The notes beneath the pieces were generated by a model, which saw only the letters and a program-made list of their open reading frames with translations, was not told where the DNA came from and ran no database searches. A stretch of DNA of 64,000 bases from the NCBI GenBank assembly GCA_021613535.1, contig CP075493.1:12276001-12340000 (forward strand). The letters are read 5' to 3'. A program made the translations under genes and the position numbers. Source of the DNA: Adineta vaga (lineage: Eukaryota; Rotifera). Every line of letters begins with the position of its first letter. The stretch's first letter is position 1. Positions 11,234 through 22,353 of this stretch are shown piece by piece.

Positions 11234-11824
11234 AACAAATCAAAATGAGACTGACAATTTTCACAATGAATCACAAGATTGATCGCTTATGAATAAAATG
11301 ATATACAGTATATAATAGGACGGATATCAATCGGTCGGTGAAGTGAATAATTAGATTTATCCTTTCACTAAAATCGATGCTTACTGATGTCGCTTGCAAT
11401 TGAATAGTTAATCATTTCATTTAACCGAATGAAAACTATATGGCAAAGATTTAGTCTCATATCTTTTTAGTCATGAAAAAACGGATTGTTTTCGTATTCA
11501 TAGTTAACTGCGAAGATGAAATTCGAAAGTTCTTGTTTATACCTAATGTAACATTCATTCACATCGTTTCTAACGATACGATTTATAAATGTTTTGTAAT
11601 CAAACATGACGATGCAATTTTCGATTCAAATAAAAATATGCTTTGCCATCAAACGACATTCAATCGTCCCTGTCAAATATTTGTTTAAGAATGACAAAGC
11701 AAAAAATAAATGAAATAATGTGCATGTTAGGAATTCTTTTCTTACTATATAAATTTAGTTGTATATGTGAGTGACTTTCATTTCTCTTACTTTAACAATC
11801 TCATAACTACACATACACGTAATC
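11234..11824. other. Spacer and upstream region of the GST gene
   Basis: A 71-residue frame at 11473-11688 has no family signature and I do not call it a gene. The rest is AT-rich. Confidence 0.4.
11746..11753 (+). promoter_or_regulatory. Candidate TATA box for the GST gene
   Basis: TATATAAA lies about 72 bp before the ATG at 11825, much like the element before the PLA2-like gene. Confidence 0.4.
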
Positions 11825-12442
11825 ATGGCATCATACAAACTTTACTATTTTAATGCTCGTGGTCGTGCTGAAGTTTCTCGTTTACTTTTTGCTGCTGCTG
11901 GTCAACGATTTGAAGATATTCGTATAGAGCAAAGTACATGGCCAACATTTAAATCACAAACGCCTTTAGGTCAAATGCCTATTCTAGAATTTAATGGGAC
12001 ACAATTAGTTCAATCCTTAACAATTGCACGTTTTCTTGCTAGACAATTTCGATTAGGTGGTAAAGATGGTTTCGAATTAGCTAAAGTCGAAGCGGTCGTT
12101 GATACGGTGAATGATTTAGTATCAGGAATTGGACCACTTCGGCGCGAACCAGATGAAAGAAAAAAACATGATATGTTACAGAAATTCTTTGCAGAAGATT
12201 TATCAAAACATTTACAAAATCTAGAAATTTTAGGTCGGTTATATGGTTATGGTGGTGCATATTTTGTTGGGAATAGTTTGTCATTAGCAGATTTAGCATT
12301 CTATGATGCTAGTCAAACACTACTTGAATTGGATAGAAATTGTTTAAATAACCATCCATGGTTAAAACAAAACCGTCTTGAAGTTGAAAGACATCCAAGA
12401 ATTGCAGAATATCTTAGAAATCGACCTCCTACAGCATTTTAA
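11825..12442 (+). CDS. Glutathione S-transferase, sigma-like class
   Basis: 205 residues, single exon, normal length for a cytosolic GST. The N-terminal thioredoxin-like domain has [11 protein letters not shown] with the catalytic-type Tyr8, LGQMPILE (cis-proline loop), and [10 protein letters not shown], where the glutathione-binding Gln-Ser is kept. The C-terminal helical domain has [12 protein letters not shown], the N-capping box of the fold. Members conjugate glutathione to electrophiles or act as prostaglandin D synthase-like isomerases. A cytosolic stress or detoxification role is most likely. No intron and no sign of damage are seen. Confidence 0.93.
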   Translation: MASYKLYYFNARGRAEVSRLLFAAAGQRFEDIRIEQSTWPTFKSQTPLGQMPILEFNGTQLVQSLTIARFLARQFRLGGKDGFELAKVEAVVDTVNDLVSGIGPLRREPDERKKHDMLQKFFAEDLSKHLQNLEILGRLYGYGGAYFVGNSLSLADLAFYDASQTLLELDRNCLNNHPWLKQNRLEVERHPRIAEYLRNRPPTAF

Positions 12443-12730
12443 AAAATAATGATAGAACTATATATCGAAATACAGTTTTATATATCGAATACGAATTATA
12501 CGTGAGTGTGTTAAGAAATAAAATACTTTCGTGCCGTTCTATTGTATAAACCTCTATCATGTAGTAAAGATTTGTCCTTCGTCAAAATGCTTTCTAAATA
12601 CTGTTTTCATTCGATTTGAATGGGCTTTGGTAATATATCGATTTGATATTGCAGTTGATATATGTCAAATTTCGAATTCATTTCTTCGAGTTTGTATATT
12701 CCAAATACACAAAATAGAGCTTGTAATATA

Positions 12731-13014
12731 CAGTAAAACCTTTGTTAGTGAACATTGCCTTATTCTGAACACTCTCAAGTCCGACTTAGCGAATTTCGCT
12801 GCAAATGCACCTCTATATTGTGAACACATGTACATATTTTTTCTCGCTCGTCCAATTATCTCTCTCTTATGTATACTTTGTGTTTTTCCAATAAACGCTG
12901 TCAACTATTCATTAAAAATGCCATCATGACTTTCTCAGTAGAATGTGCAACACCTCTCTATAGTGAACACTTTTGAAAAGTCCGAATGGTGTTCATATTA
13001 GAGAGGTTTTACTG
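12731..13014. mobile_element. MITE with pogo/Tigger-like inverted ends
   Basis: A 284-bp element with terminal inverted repeats. The left end is CAGTAAAACCTTTGTTAG and the right end, read inverted, is CAGTAAAACCTCTCTAAT. It is flanked by TA on both sides (12729-12730 and 13015-13016), the target duplication of Tc1/mariner/pogo elements. Sub-terminal copies of CTCTATAGTGAACAC occur near both ends. There is no transposase; the short frames across it are not genes. It lies about 290 bp past the GST stop. Confidence 0.8.
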
Positions 13015-13368
13015 TATGTGCATTTAATCTACGTAATGAAAGATTATATACAAGCGATGGTTTTCGAGATCTCATATTCGCTAGAACGACTGTGGAGGAT
13101 AATCTCAAGTTTCTCAAATAACTTCAAATAACTCTTTATAATGAAAAATCAAATAGAAGTAGTAAATGTGAAGAAGGCGTTTGTTATGCAACTGGAGAAG
13201 AACATGATATTCAAATAGCGGAATATCAACATATCAACATATTTGTTGAATAAAAATTCTACTTATGATAACCTTATAACTATGACTACAACAATACTTA
13301 CTGAAACGAATACTTTCATGACTGTACGAATATTCCCTCTATAACAATATCTAATTTAGCAAATCAAA

Positions 13369-13740
13369 CTAAGAAAATGCATACGCTTTGCCTTCTTCTG
13401 ATGTTGATTTACATATATTTTCTGACAATTCTTCATGAGTAAAATATTTCAATGCGCGAAACGTTTTCTCTTCATCCATCGCTATAACAAAGTACTGATA
13501 TTCATTGGTCTTTTATTGCCAATAGTCGTTCGTCTTCTTACAAATCATCATCAACATCTTCAACTGTTATTCTTTTTTGTCCTTCAATTTATTTATTGAT
13601 TCAATTCTTTTAATATAATTTAATTGTTTCAGTCTATTTTTTCACAATCGAAACAATTTCATCTATTATTCACCCTTGTCCTTCAATTTTTTTTTCTTCT
13701 TCTTTAGCTGCTTTCAAGCTTTTTATGGTCGTTTGACGTG
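13369..13740 (-). pseudogene. Possible decayed coding fragment (coiled-coil type)
   Basis: On the minus strand a frame of about 35 residues reads EYQYFVIAMDEEKTFRAL...YFTHEELSEN and ends at 13369. Upstream of it lie VEDVDDDL and ERLLAIKDQ, broken by stops, and KTIKSLKAAKEEEKKIEGQ near 13690-13740. It looks like the acidic or coiled-coil tail of a lost gene. No family was recognised and the call is weak. The rest of 12443-14119, outside the MITE, holds nothing I can name. Confidence 0.3.
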
Positions 13741-14119
13741 TGTTGCTTCATTTAGAATCGTTTTTTCTTCCACTGTATGTTTACATCGATCGATAGGAAT
13801 ACGTTCTTAACTTTCGTGTGTCATTACATTACCTTGACAAAATTAGTATAAACACCATTTCTCAACAATCGATATATTCACCTTCTAGTTTAAGAAATAG
13901 TAGTCAACACGAAGAGCAAGCAAGTTTTAAGATACATTCTTGACATTTTCGTAATGAAGACTTTTTGTTCCAAAAGGTAGTTTTTTAGATCCTATGTCTA
14001 TATATTCGTATCAAAAACATCACAATACTTTGTATGTACCATCTGTTCAAGGTAAAATGAAATCATTGATTGGTGACATTAAGTAAGACTACTATACACG
14101 ATATTATTACGTATAATGA

Positions 14120-15267
14120 TTGATTTTTATTCTTACTTTAAGTACGTATTCTATTCATCTAGAGGATGAAAGTGTTGAAGAACCGTTGCATGAAAATGTG
14201 CGAAAATTGCTTGTTATGGGCTTGGAAGGAAGTGGTAAAACATCATTAATTAACAATTTATGTGGAACATCGTATACTACGGGAACACATCGCTATGGTT
14301 ATAGAATAACTGATAATCAAAGAGGTTCTTTTAAAACAATATCTCCTGCTTGTGAATTTGTTCTCTATGATACGAATGGTTTGAAAATTGATGAACCTGG
14401 TAAATGGCATGAACATCTCAAGAGTACACTTGAAATTAATGGAGTGATTTTTTTTATTGATGGACATGATAAACGATGTAGTTTACATGGTGATTTACCA
14501 CGGTTAATTGAATACTGTCGAAATTTAGAATTACCAATACTCTATCTGTTCAGATCAGACGTTGTCGATTGGTTGGATGAAGAATGTAGTTTGGATAATT
14601 TAGTAAATGTGAAAAAAATCGAAAAGAAGGAGAATGAGAATGATATTGCGTACTACTCTCAAAAAGATAAAAATCGTTTGAAACAAGTTATTACTAATCG
14701 ATTTGCTTCTGCAACAATGACGAAAGCTCTAATTGATCCAGTTCAATTGGCTGTAAAAATACGAGAGATAGAAAAGCGTCATCAACAGGAGATCAAAACA
14801 ATAAAAGATGAACATCAACAGTCAATTAATGAAAAAGATTTATTTTATAATAATCTCGAAAAACTCTATGAAAACGAAAAGAAACATTCAGAATATCTAA
14901 AACAGAATTTAAGTGATGCCCAAAAACTTTATGAAGATTTTAAGAACAAATACGAAAATATATCCACCGCTAAAAGAAAACTACAGCATGAAATAGAAGA
15001 GTTAAAACGAAGAAAACAAAATAGTTTACAAACAGTTAAAATAACAATGAATTATTTACGTACAAATATCAATGAAGTCGCATACCAAACATTCGTGATG
15101 ATGGAAAATTACGTGTTCGAAGCAAAAAACATCAATGCAAGAAACATAAAGCCTGGTTACCTTTTATGGGTCTAGTTATTTCCAATGATTATGATAATCT
15201 TTGTGATAGAATTGCTGAACTTCTTAACGAAACTGTTAGTAAGTTAGAAGACGTAGATGATACATAA
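14120..15267 (+). CDS. P-loop GTPase-like protein with coiled coil; C-terminal frameshift
   Basis: The G1 P-loop is GLEGSGKTS near residue 34. A G3-like DTNG sits near 85, and a strand LYLFRSD stands where NKxD would be, so guanine specificity is doubtful. Residues about 210-310 form a charged coiled coil (IREIEKRHQQEIKTIKDEHQ and similar). The frame as read stops at 15175. The next frame continues with better protein character from about 15080 (IRDDGKLRVRS, KAWLPFMGLVIS, LCDRIAELLNETVSKLEDVD) to a stop at 15267. A single-base indel near 15078 is likely. An upstream exon is also possible, because residues 1-13 read like intron sequence ending at an AG. It resembles small Arf/Ras-like or GIMAP-like families only in outline. 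Confidence 0.55.
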
Positions 15268-15325
15268 TATAGGGTGTGAGTGTCAATGTTCTTTTCATGT
15301 ATTCATACTAAAACACGTTCTTATA

Positions 15326-18300
15326 TTAGTCATTGATTGGATTGACTCTTTGAGTTAAGCATAATAAATTTTTAACTATGATTATAGCAAATAATCGACA
15401 AATAATTACTAGACCGCCATAAAGACTAATCAAAGTTGTGATTCCTTCAAGAATATTATTCTTATCGATATATGAATAAGTACATGAGAGTGGTGCACAT
15501 TGATCAAAATACAATTGATAAGATGTATTATTTTGAAATTCTTCAACCATTAATTGATTAACAATCGTTTCAATAGATGTATTCATCGGAAAACGACTTG
15601 TTGGTAATGAAGAACTATTCATAGCTTTGAACATATTGTTTAAATCGATACATTGCTCATCATAGAGACATTCAAGTGATGACTGTAAAAGTGCTTCGAG
15701 TGGATAACAACCCGTAGGCATACGACGAGATGGCGATACACATTTTGCTGATAGTTTACAATTACATGCATTATAAGTGAGTGGTATAGTTGGCAGAATC
15801 AATTCATTCGTTATATTAGATGAAATAGAAATTATCCAATTGGTTGATAATCCACTGAATAACATATTTGCTCCTGTTGTTTCACGAATTAATGAAAGAA
15901 TATTGACAAATAATTTCGGCATGGTGAATTGAAAATCATCAAATTTAGTCTGAATATGATCAATTAATTCTTGTGGTGATAAAAGTTGAGTATTGACAAA
16001 ATCGTGTGGGCACCTAATTGAACAAGTACATTGTTGATAGTTTCTTGTGATAATTGACAAAAAGAAGCAAGTAATTGAAATTGTCCACTAGCTGAATACA
16101 GAAAATCAATGCGAGAATAGACGTACAAAGGATGAATGGTACCATAAATATATGAAATCCATTGGTCAGAAACGAAATCACTTGAACATACTTGATGAAA
16201 ACGTGATGTAATGTTCAAAACTGATTTGTATTTGATTGAAATTTGTGAACAAGAACATTGTAATGAATCATAGGATTGTGCAACCAGATTTTTATACGTT
16301 AATAATGAAGGTTCGTCAATTTTGACGGTTATGACTTGTGGATCAAAGGCAGAAAAAATATAAAGAATATTTAGAATTGCAATAACTAAAATAAAATGTA
16401 TCCGATGAATCATTTGATATTCATTATGACATGTAAATATATGTTTAATTACATTGATTAATGTTAAATAGGAAAAATTATTCATTAATATTTTATCAAT
16501 AAATTGAAGTCCAACCATAAAAATAAGTTTTAATCCCACGGATAATCCACCAAATACACCAACAATCATTGTAAAAATCGAAATGAAACTTGCATGTTGT
16601 TCATACGGAAATGTACATGATGATGGTGCACATTGATCATAATATGAACTGTAAGAAACATTCGATGACCATGTATCAACCATCATATTATTGGCAATAG
16701 TTTCAATTATGTCCTTCGGCGAATTAAGATGTAAATCGAGAGCAGAGAAATTAAATGGTTGTGCTGAAAATACATATTGATCAATTTCTAGCATACAGGT
16801 AAGATTATAAAAACATTCTAATGAAGATGCAAATAGAGCTTCAATTAGAAAACAACCGACATAAAAATTTGGCATTGAATAAGTTTCTACAAATCGATAT
16901 GAATATTGATCATATTCTAAAATGCCCATTGGAACACGACATAATGCACTTATAGCACAATTACAATCAGAAAAGTAACTGGATGTAAGTTTTATTGTTC
17001 TTGAAATAACATCTATCACAGGTAAAATATTGTCAACATTAATCAATCGATTACCTTGATTAGTCGAACGAACTAATTGAATAGTACGTTTAAATGTATT
17101 CACAGTTGTTGATATCCAATCTTGAATAACTGAATTCCATTGAATATCAAATGTTTGTTGAGGAACAACTTGTGAATTGACAAATTGTGTTTGAAGAAAT
17201 AATTGAGGAGCATCATTAATCGTTTGATGAGCTTGTTGACAAAACATTGCCAGTAATTGAAAATGAATAGGTGCATTGATTCGATATTCCGCAAATTTAC
17301 AAAAAGGTGTACATGAACGACTTTGTCGTAAATAGAGAATCCATTGTTCAGAAATTAAATCACTCGAGCATAATTGATGATAATTAGGTTGAATAGTAAG
17401 AAAAGTTGAATAGGACATGGATATTGAATTGCATAGACATGAAAGAGTATATGAATAATCTTGTTGAAGTTGTTGATATTGAAATTCAGTTGGTTGAAAG
17501 ATAGTTTTAGATTGAAGTGTTGTTTTATATAAATTAGATACGGTTAAGAGTCCAATTGAATTGAAAATTAAAAACATATAAAGTCGAGTCGCATAACGTT
17601 GATAACATATTTGTTGATCAGTACTTGGATAATGTTCGAAAAGATTGAGTTCAATCAGTTTTTCTCGAATCAATCCTTTCAAATGATGTAAACGGGTGCA
17701 TACTAATATGAATTATATTTATGCTCAACTAACTATTACAATTATTGTGACTTACTTGAAACGTGTGGTCTTGGAATAGGACTTCGTAACCGTTGAATAA
17801 ATCGAGTTAGACTCGGAATGATCAGTCGAAGTGTTAATATTAAACTACTGAGAATACCGATGAGTTTTGTTAAGATATAAACACTACTATGATGTGAAGT
17901 ATTCATATAAGTACAAGACGATGGAGTACATTCAGAATAATATTTCTCATATGAAATATTTTCAAGCCAATCTTCAATCATGAGATTATCAATCATTGTT
18001 TGTATTGTTGCATTTTGATCAAAATGACTTTGTTCATTGTAAATCATCGCGGTGAATATACGAGTTTCGTTGTTGGAAATGGTAAAATATGAGAGTAGTT
18101 TGTCTACACTTGTTTGATTATAAAAACATTCGAGTGTAGAAATAAGAATAGAAATTACTGGGAGACAACTTGCGGAAATTCCTGGTATATACCAAAAGTC
18201 TGTTGACCAAGAACTATAAATGAAACTCGTTGCAAACTTAGTACAAACATCTACATTACAACGACAGAAAGAACCATCGACTGATGTATAAGTTACTGCA

Positions 18301-19013
18301 CGTATTGTCATTTGGACGATATCGGGAAATATATAAGATACTAGATTGAAATTTGTCTGTAAGCCAGAGACTAATTGATTGTTCATAGTCATTTCATTGA
18401 TTAATCTTAATTGAGTTTTAAATGTATTCGGTGCTGTTAATCGAAATTGAGTAATTATTGAAAGAGTTTGTGAATGTAGAACATTTCTAGATACAATTTC
18501 TGGACTTAATAATGTACTTTGATAGAAAACATCAAGACTCTGTTCAATATTTGCTTTAGATAAACGACAAAAACCAGCAAGGGCTTGAAAGTGAGTACTA
18601 CCATAGTTTCGAAAGTTGTTTTTGATAAAAAATGTAATCGTGTTCGTTTGACTATGGATTGCATTAAACCATCGATCAGTGATAAAATCACTTGAACAAA
18701 CTTGATGAAATATTGTTTGTATTGAAGTAAATTTACCATACGGAATAGAAATATGTGAACATGAACAATGAGTATTCGAAGGAAGATTTTCAAATTGCTG
18801 TATTGTTGGATATTCAATAGTAATTAATGTCTCTTGTTTAGTTATGAATAATAGAAAACCAGTCTCACAAAGTGAAAGGATGAGAACTATAATAAAGACT
18901 CGTGTAGCGATGATATTTGATTTTTCTCGTTGATCATCTTGTTGTTCATTTTCGTTAGAATTATTTTTTTCGAATATGTTAAGAGTAAGAAGATATCTTT
19001 TTAACGAAGACAT
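15326..19013 (-). CDS. Triple-module membrane protein, possibly DEG/ENaC-like; frameshift in module 3
   Basis: Exon 1 is 17756-19013 and exon 2 is 15326-17702, joined by a 53-bp intron with a perfect GTAAGT donor. Three modules repeat the same plan: a short cytosolic LK..L..LNxFE stretch (modules 1 and 2), a membrane helix, about 300 extracellular residues, a second helix. Shared motifs include FHQVCSSDFI..QW, a LECFYN segment, MMVD.W..N.SY and YYDQCAPSSCTY just before the second helix (GVFGGLSVGLKLIF in module 2). The TM-large Cys-rich ectodomain-TM plan recalls DEG/ENaC/ASIC channels, but their signature motifs are not clear, so this is a guess. Module 3 changes frame near 16005, splitting it at 16060/15964. 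Either the gene is damaged or one base is wrong. Confidence 0.6.
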
Positions 19014-19284
19014 TTTTTTTAAATGGAAAGAAACAAATTTTCAGCAACGTGTAAATTAACAGTGTGTAAACTATGATTTTTTTTCCTGTAAAAGTTTTCT
19101 TTCAAGCAAATTAACATGTCAACAAGAAAAAAATGTAATTATCGAAGTAAACTTATAATGAATAAGAGAAAGAAAAAGATACATGATTTTCACTACTATT
19201 GTTAAATGTCTACAAAAAAGATCTTGAAATTAGTTTGAATGTTAGTTCAGTTCACAATTCTTTCGTTTCAATCTGGTTAATACT

Positions 19285-19884
19285 TTATCCTGTAACTTCT
19301 ATTTGCTCTTCTTCTGATCTGTACGAATATGTTGGCTGTATTAATGCTAATTCATCGTTAGTAAATCCATACGAATGCATCCATTGCTCTAAATTCTTAT
19401 TTTTAATTTCTTCAATATAGGAATATTCGTTCTTGTTATTAATTTCTTTTGGTAATTGTTCAAAACCAGTTGATGTCAATACTAAATATCCAACTGCACA
19501 ATAAACATTCCGATGATCAATAAAACGTGGATTTCGAGTACCGCTTATATTATGAGTTTTGTCATGTTGGGGAAATTCACCTTGTTTCCAATAATAATTT
19601 AAACGATCTAATGCATCGAGTTTTTTCGAATAATTATTTTCAGGTTGAATTTGATGACGAATGAAGGCTTCAGCATATTCTAAATGTGCTTGTACACGTT
19701 GAATTTCTGAAGATGTTTGCAGAGGAACAGTATCATATTTTTCTTCGAAACTCAGATCAGCGATAATTTTATTCACAGAAAACGAATGACTTGTTAATCC
19801 TGGTAATAATATGAGAAATATCGATACGGCAAAGACGAAGACCATTTTTTTATATATACGCGATGTGAAATGAGTACTTTTCAA
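19285..19884 (-). CDS. Secreted protein of bacterial-looking type, function unknown
   Basis: 199 residues, no intron. A hydrophobic segment (MVFVFAVSIFLILLPG) forms a signal peptide; the best start may be the Met at residue 14 rather than the first. The mature part has a helical region and then a conserved-looking core: RLNYYWKQGEFPQHD, TRNPRFIDHRNVYCAVGYLV, and LEQWMHSYGFTNDELALIQP. From memory this core pattern (FP.N, R.P.FVD..G..CAVGYL, ..W....GLT..E.A.IQP) is that of an uncharacterised secreted family in bacteria. The function is unknown. A horizontally acquired gene is plausible; a protein search would settle it. Confidence 0.55.
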   Translation of the reverse strand: MKSTHFTSRIYKKMVFVFAVSIFLILLPGLTSHSFSVNKIIADLSFEEKYDTVPLQTSSEIQRVQAHLEYAEAFIRHQIQPENNYSKKLDALDRLNYYWKQGEFPQHDKTHNISGTRNPRFIDHRNVYCAVGYLVLTSTGFEQLPKEINNKNEYSYIEEIKNKNLEQWMHSYGFTNDELALIQPTYSYRSEEEQIEVTG

Positions 19885-20052
19885 AGCGATCGTATATAAA
19901 TCAACAGTATTTCACAACGATAAGAAAATTATAACTTCCGACCCTGATTTTTCGATATTAAGAAAAAGAAAAAAAACATCATACCTAGGAAGTTTCTAAT
20001 CACGTTGTGTTTTTCGTAAAAAAATGAAAAAAAATTTCGTTAGGATATTCCT

Positions 20053-21745
20053 TTAATAATATAATTTATTACCAAATGTTTCTTTAACTCCTTCAATTTC
20101 TATCTCATCAAAAAATGAACAATTTCTATTCCATATTTCGACCACAAATCCTCGATCAGGTGTGATATGAAAATGTTTTGGTGCTAATGGATTATAACTT
20201 GGCCATAGACGTAATGGTCTTCCTGTTGTTGCGATATTAATCCAATGTGAAATAATTTCATTTGAAAATGATCGTGTCGATTGATCCCAAGTACAATTGA
20301 ATGAATCTTCGGAATGAAAATCACTAATAGTTCCGAAGACAAATGGAAGTTCAGCTGAATGTCTACAGATTCCTTCTTCAGGAACAATCGGACATTTAGG
20401 ATAACAATTCAAATGATATGAAAATAATTTATTTTGTTCATATTCTGGACCATATTTTGCATAGAAAGCATCAAAGATTCGACGCATATCACAATCAAAT
20501 AATTTATCTGTTGCTATAATATTGAGAATATTACAGCAACGACTAACATTTGCTGTTCGATTTGCTGAACAACTAGCTAAATGATAATATTCGACAATGG
20601 ATGGAATCCATTTAGGATGAACAGATTGACTGATTAATGCTACAGCTAGTGTATAATTCATATCAGGATATTGAAGACATACTGATAGATCATAATCATT
20701 ATTTCCCATAATAAGACTAATATTATTGTATTGCCCGCGTTGAATTGCCAAAGGAGGATAGAATGGAAAAAAATAGTTGTCAATAATTGGTCTTGTATAA
20801 TAATCACCATAGATTTCAAATAGATCTTCAATAGGAGAATTACGTATACATAGAAGAACTTTTTGTTGATCTTCATTTGTACAATTCAATTTTTTAACAA
20901 TAAAATTTGAAGTATTAAGTGCAGCAGTAGTATTATAATAAGATAAATAAGTTCCAGGTGAATCTAAACCTGATTGACTTATTGCCGTTCGATAAAGACC
21001 AGTTGATCCTTTCAATGCACCAAGATCAACGACAGATAATCCACCAGCACTTTGACCAAATAATGAAACATTACTTGAATCACCACCATAATCCCGAATA
21101 TTTGTCTTTATCCAACGTAATGCGGATAACATATCTAAATACATATAATTACCTGCTGTCGGCCATTCCGGATCTTCTTCAATCAATTCGTTTAAAAACA
21201 TATCAGCTAATGCACCTAATCGATAATTGATTGTCACAATAATCACCGGTTGATCTGATGGTGAATGAGCAATCATGTTCGTACCATTATAGATCAATGG
21301 AATACTTTGAGATGAACATCCTATTTTATGAGCACCACCATGAATCCAAACGAATACAGGCAATAAGGAATGATTTGATGGAATCATTGGTTTGTAGATA
21401 TTTAAATAGAGACATTGTTCATTTTGTTCAGGAATATAAGTATTCGTTTTTGGTTGTGGACAACAAGCACCGAAAGATGTCGCTTGAAATGAATTATTTG
21501 GAAAGCGTTCGAATGCAAGATCAATTGGTGGTTTCCATCTGATAACTTTGGCATATTGAATTCTAATGAACAAAGAAACATTTATTCAAATAAGCAAATC
21601 TATGATCATACCCAAGATATTCAATTGAACTTTGAGTTTGTCGTCCATAGATAATACCTTGTCGAGTTCGAAGTCCAATATTTTCAGAATTGATACTTAT
21701 TACACTCAAAAATAGTAGCAAATTTAAAATCCAACACATGGTCAT
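20053..21745 (-). CDS. Secreted carboxylesterase / cholinesterase-like alpha/beta hydrolase
   Basis: Two exons: 21612-21745 and 20053-21562, with a 49-bp intron; splicing restores EYLGIQYAK, the family's LGIPYA segment. About 547 residues. A signal peptide lies at residues 1-18 (WILNLLLFLSVIS). The nucleophile elbow is LFGQSAGG and the oxyanion hole HGGAHKIG, with a disulphide-type CCPQ region and ECLYLNIY. The His loop is CRHSAELPFVFGT. The acid position reads MGNNDYDLS where most members have NxxEG, so Asp or another residue must serve, or activity is altered. Many N-glycosylation sites support secretion. The family hydrolyses carboxyl esters; the substrate cannot be named. Confidence 0.85.
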
Positions 21746-22353
21746 CAAATATGTAGTTTTATGGATATGTGTGTCTTATCAAATAGAACCTCAAAATATT
21801 TTATCTGACATCGTTTTTTCTTTCGTTATATTTACATTATTTGTGTCGGTTAACAATGACTCAATAGTAAAGCATCTTTCATTTCATTCCTATATAAGAA
21901 TGCATCGTCATATGCATAACATGATGACATCTTCAATTCAAATCTCTTTGTCATTATTGTTTTAAAATTTACATTCATATATCTAATAGAGAGAAAAAGT
22001 ATAGTTTTGTTAAGAAAAAGAGACATGTGATACAGATATAGATGCGATATTTACACCCATCGCTCTTGTTTCATGATTATTGATTTCTTTTATTACAGGT
22101 AACGTTAAATTATGGAGTATAGTACGTAATAAAAACTCAGTCACCTATAACGAACCAAAGAATGAATAACATCGGTTTAATTATTAGAAACTTATGACAT
22201 TTCCTAATGGAATCTATGAAACGAACATAATCATGTCAAACAAAAAGAATTTTCTATAAACTTTCATATTAAATAAAATTTATCTTTCATTGAAATGATA
22301 TTTTATTCAAAAATCTAAAAAACAACAACAACAACAACAACAATAACAACAAA
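21746..22353. other. Intergenic spacer with an AAC microsatellite
   Basis: No gene seen. A short (AAC)n-type repeat lies at about 22321-22350, directly beyond the stop of the next minus-strand gene. Confidence 0.5.

Noticed and set aside
11473-11688. 71-residue frame between the PLA2-like and GST genes
   Set aside because: No signal peptide or domain; composition is that of chance frames.
12531-12929. 132-residue frame downstream of GST
   Set aside because: Runs into the MITE and has no protein character of its own.
21258-21542. Plus-strand frames over the esterase gene
   Set aside because: Antisense shadows of a clear minus-strand gene.
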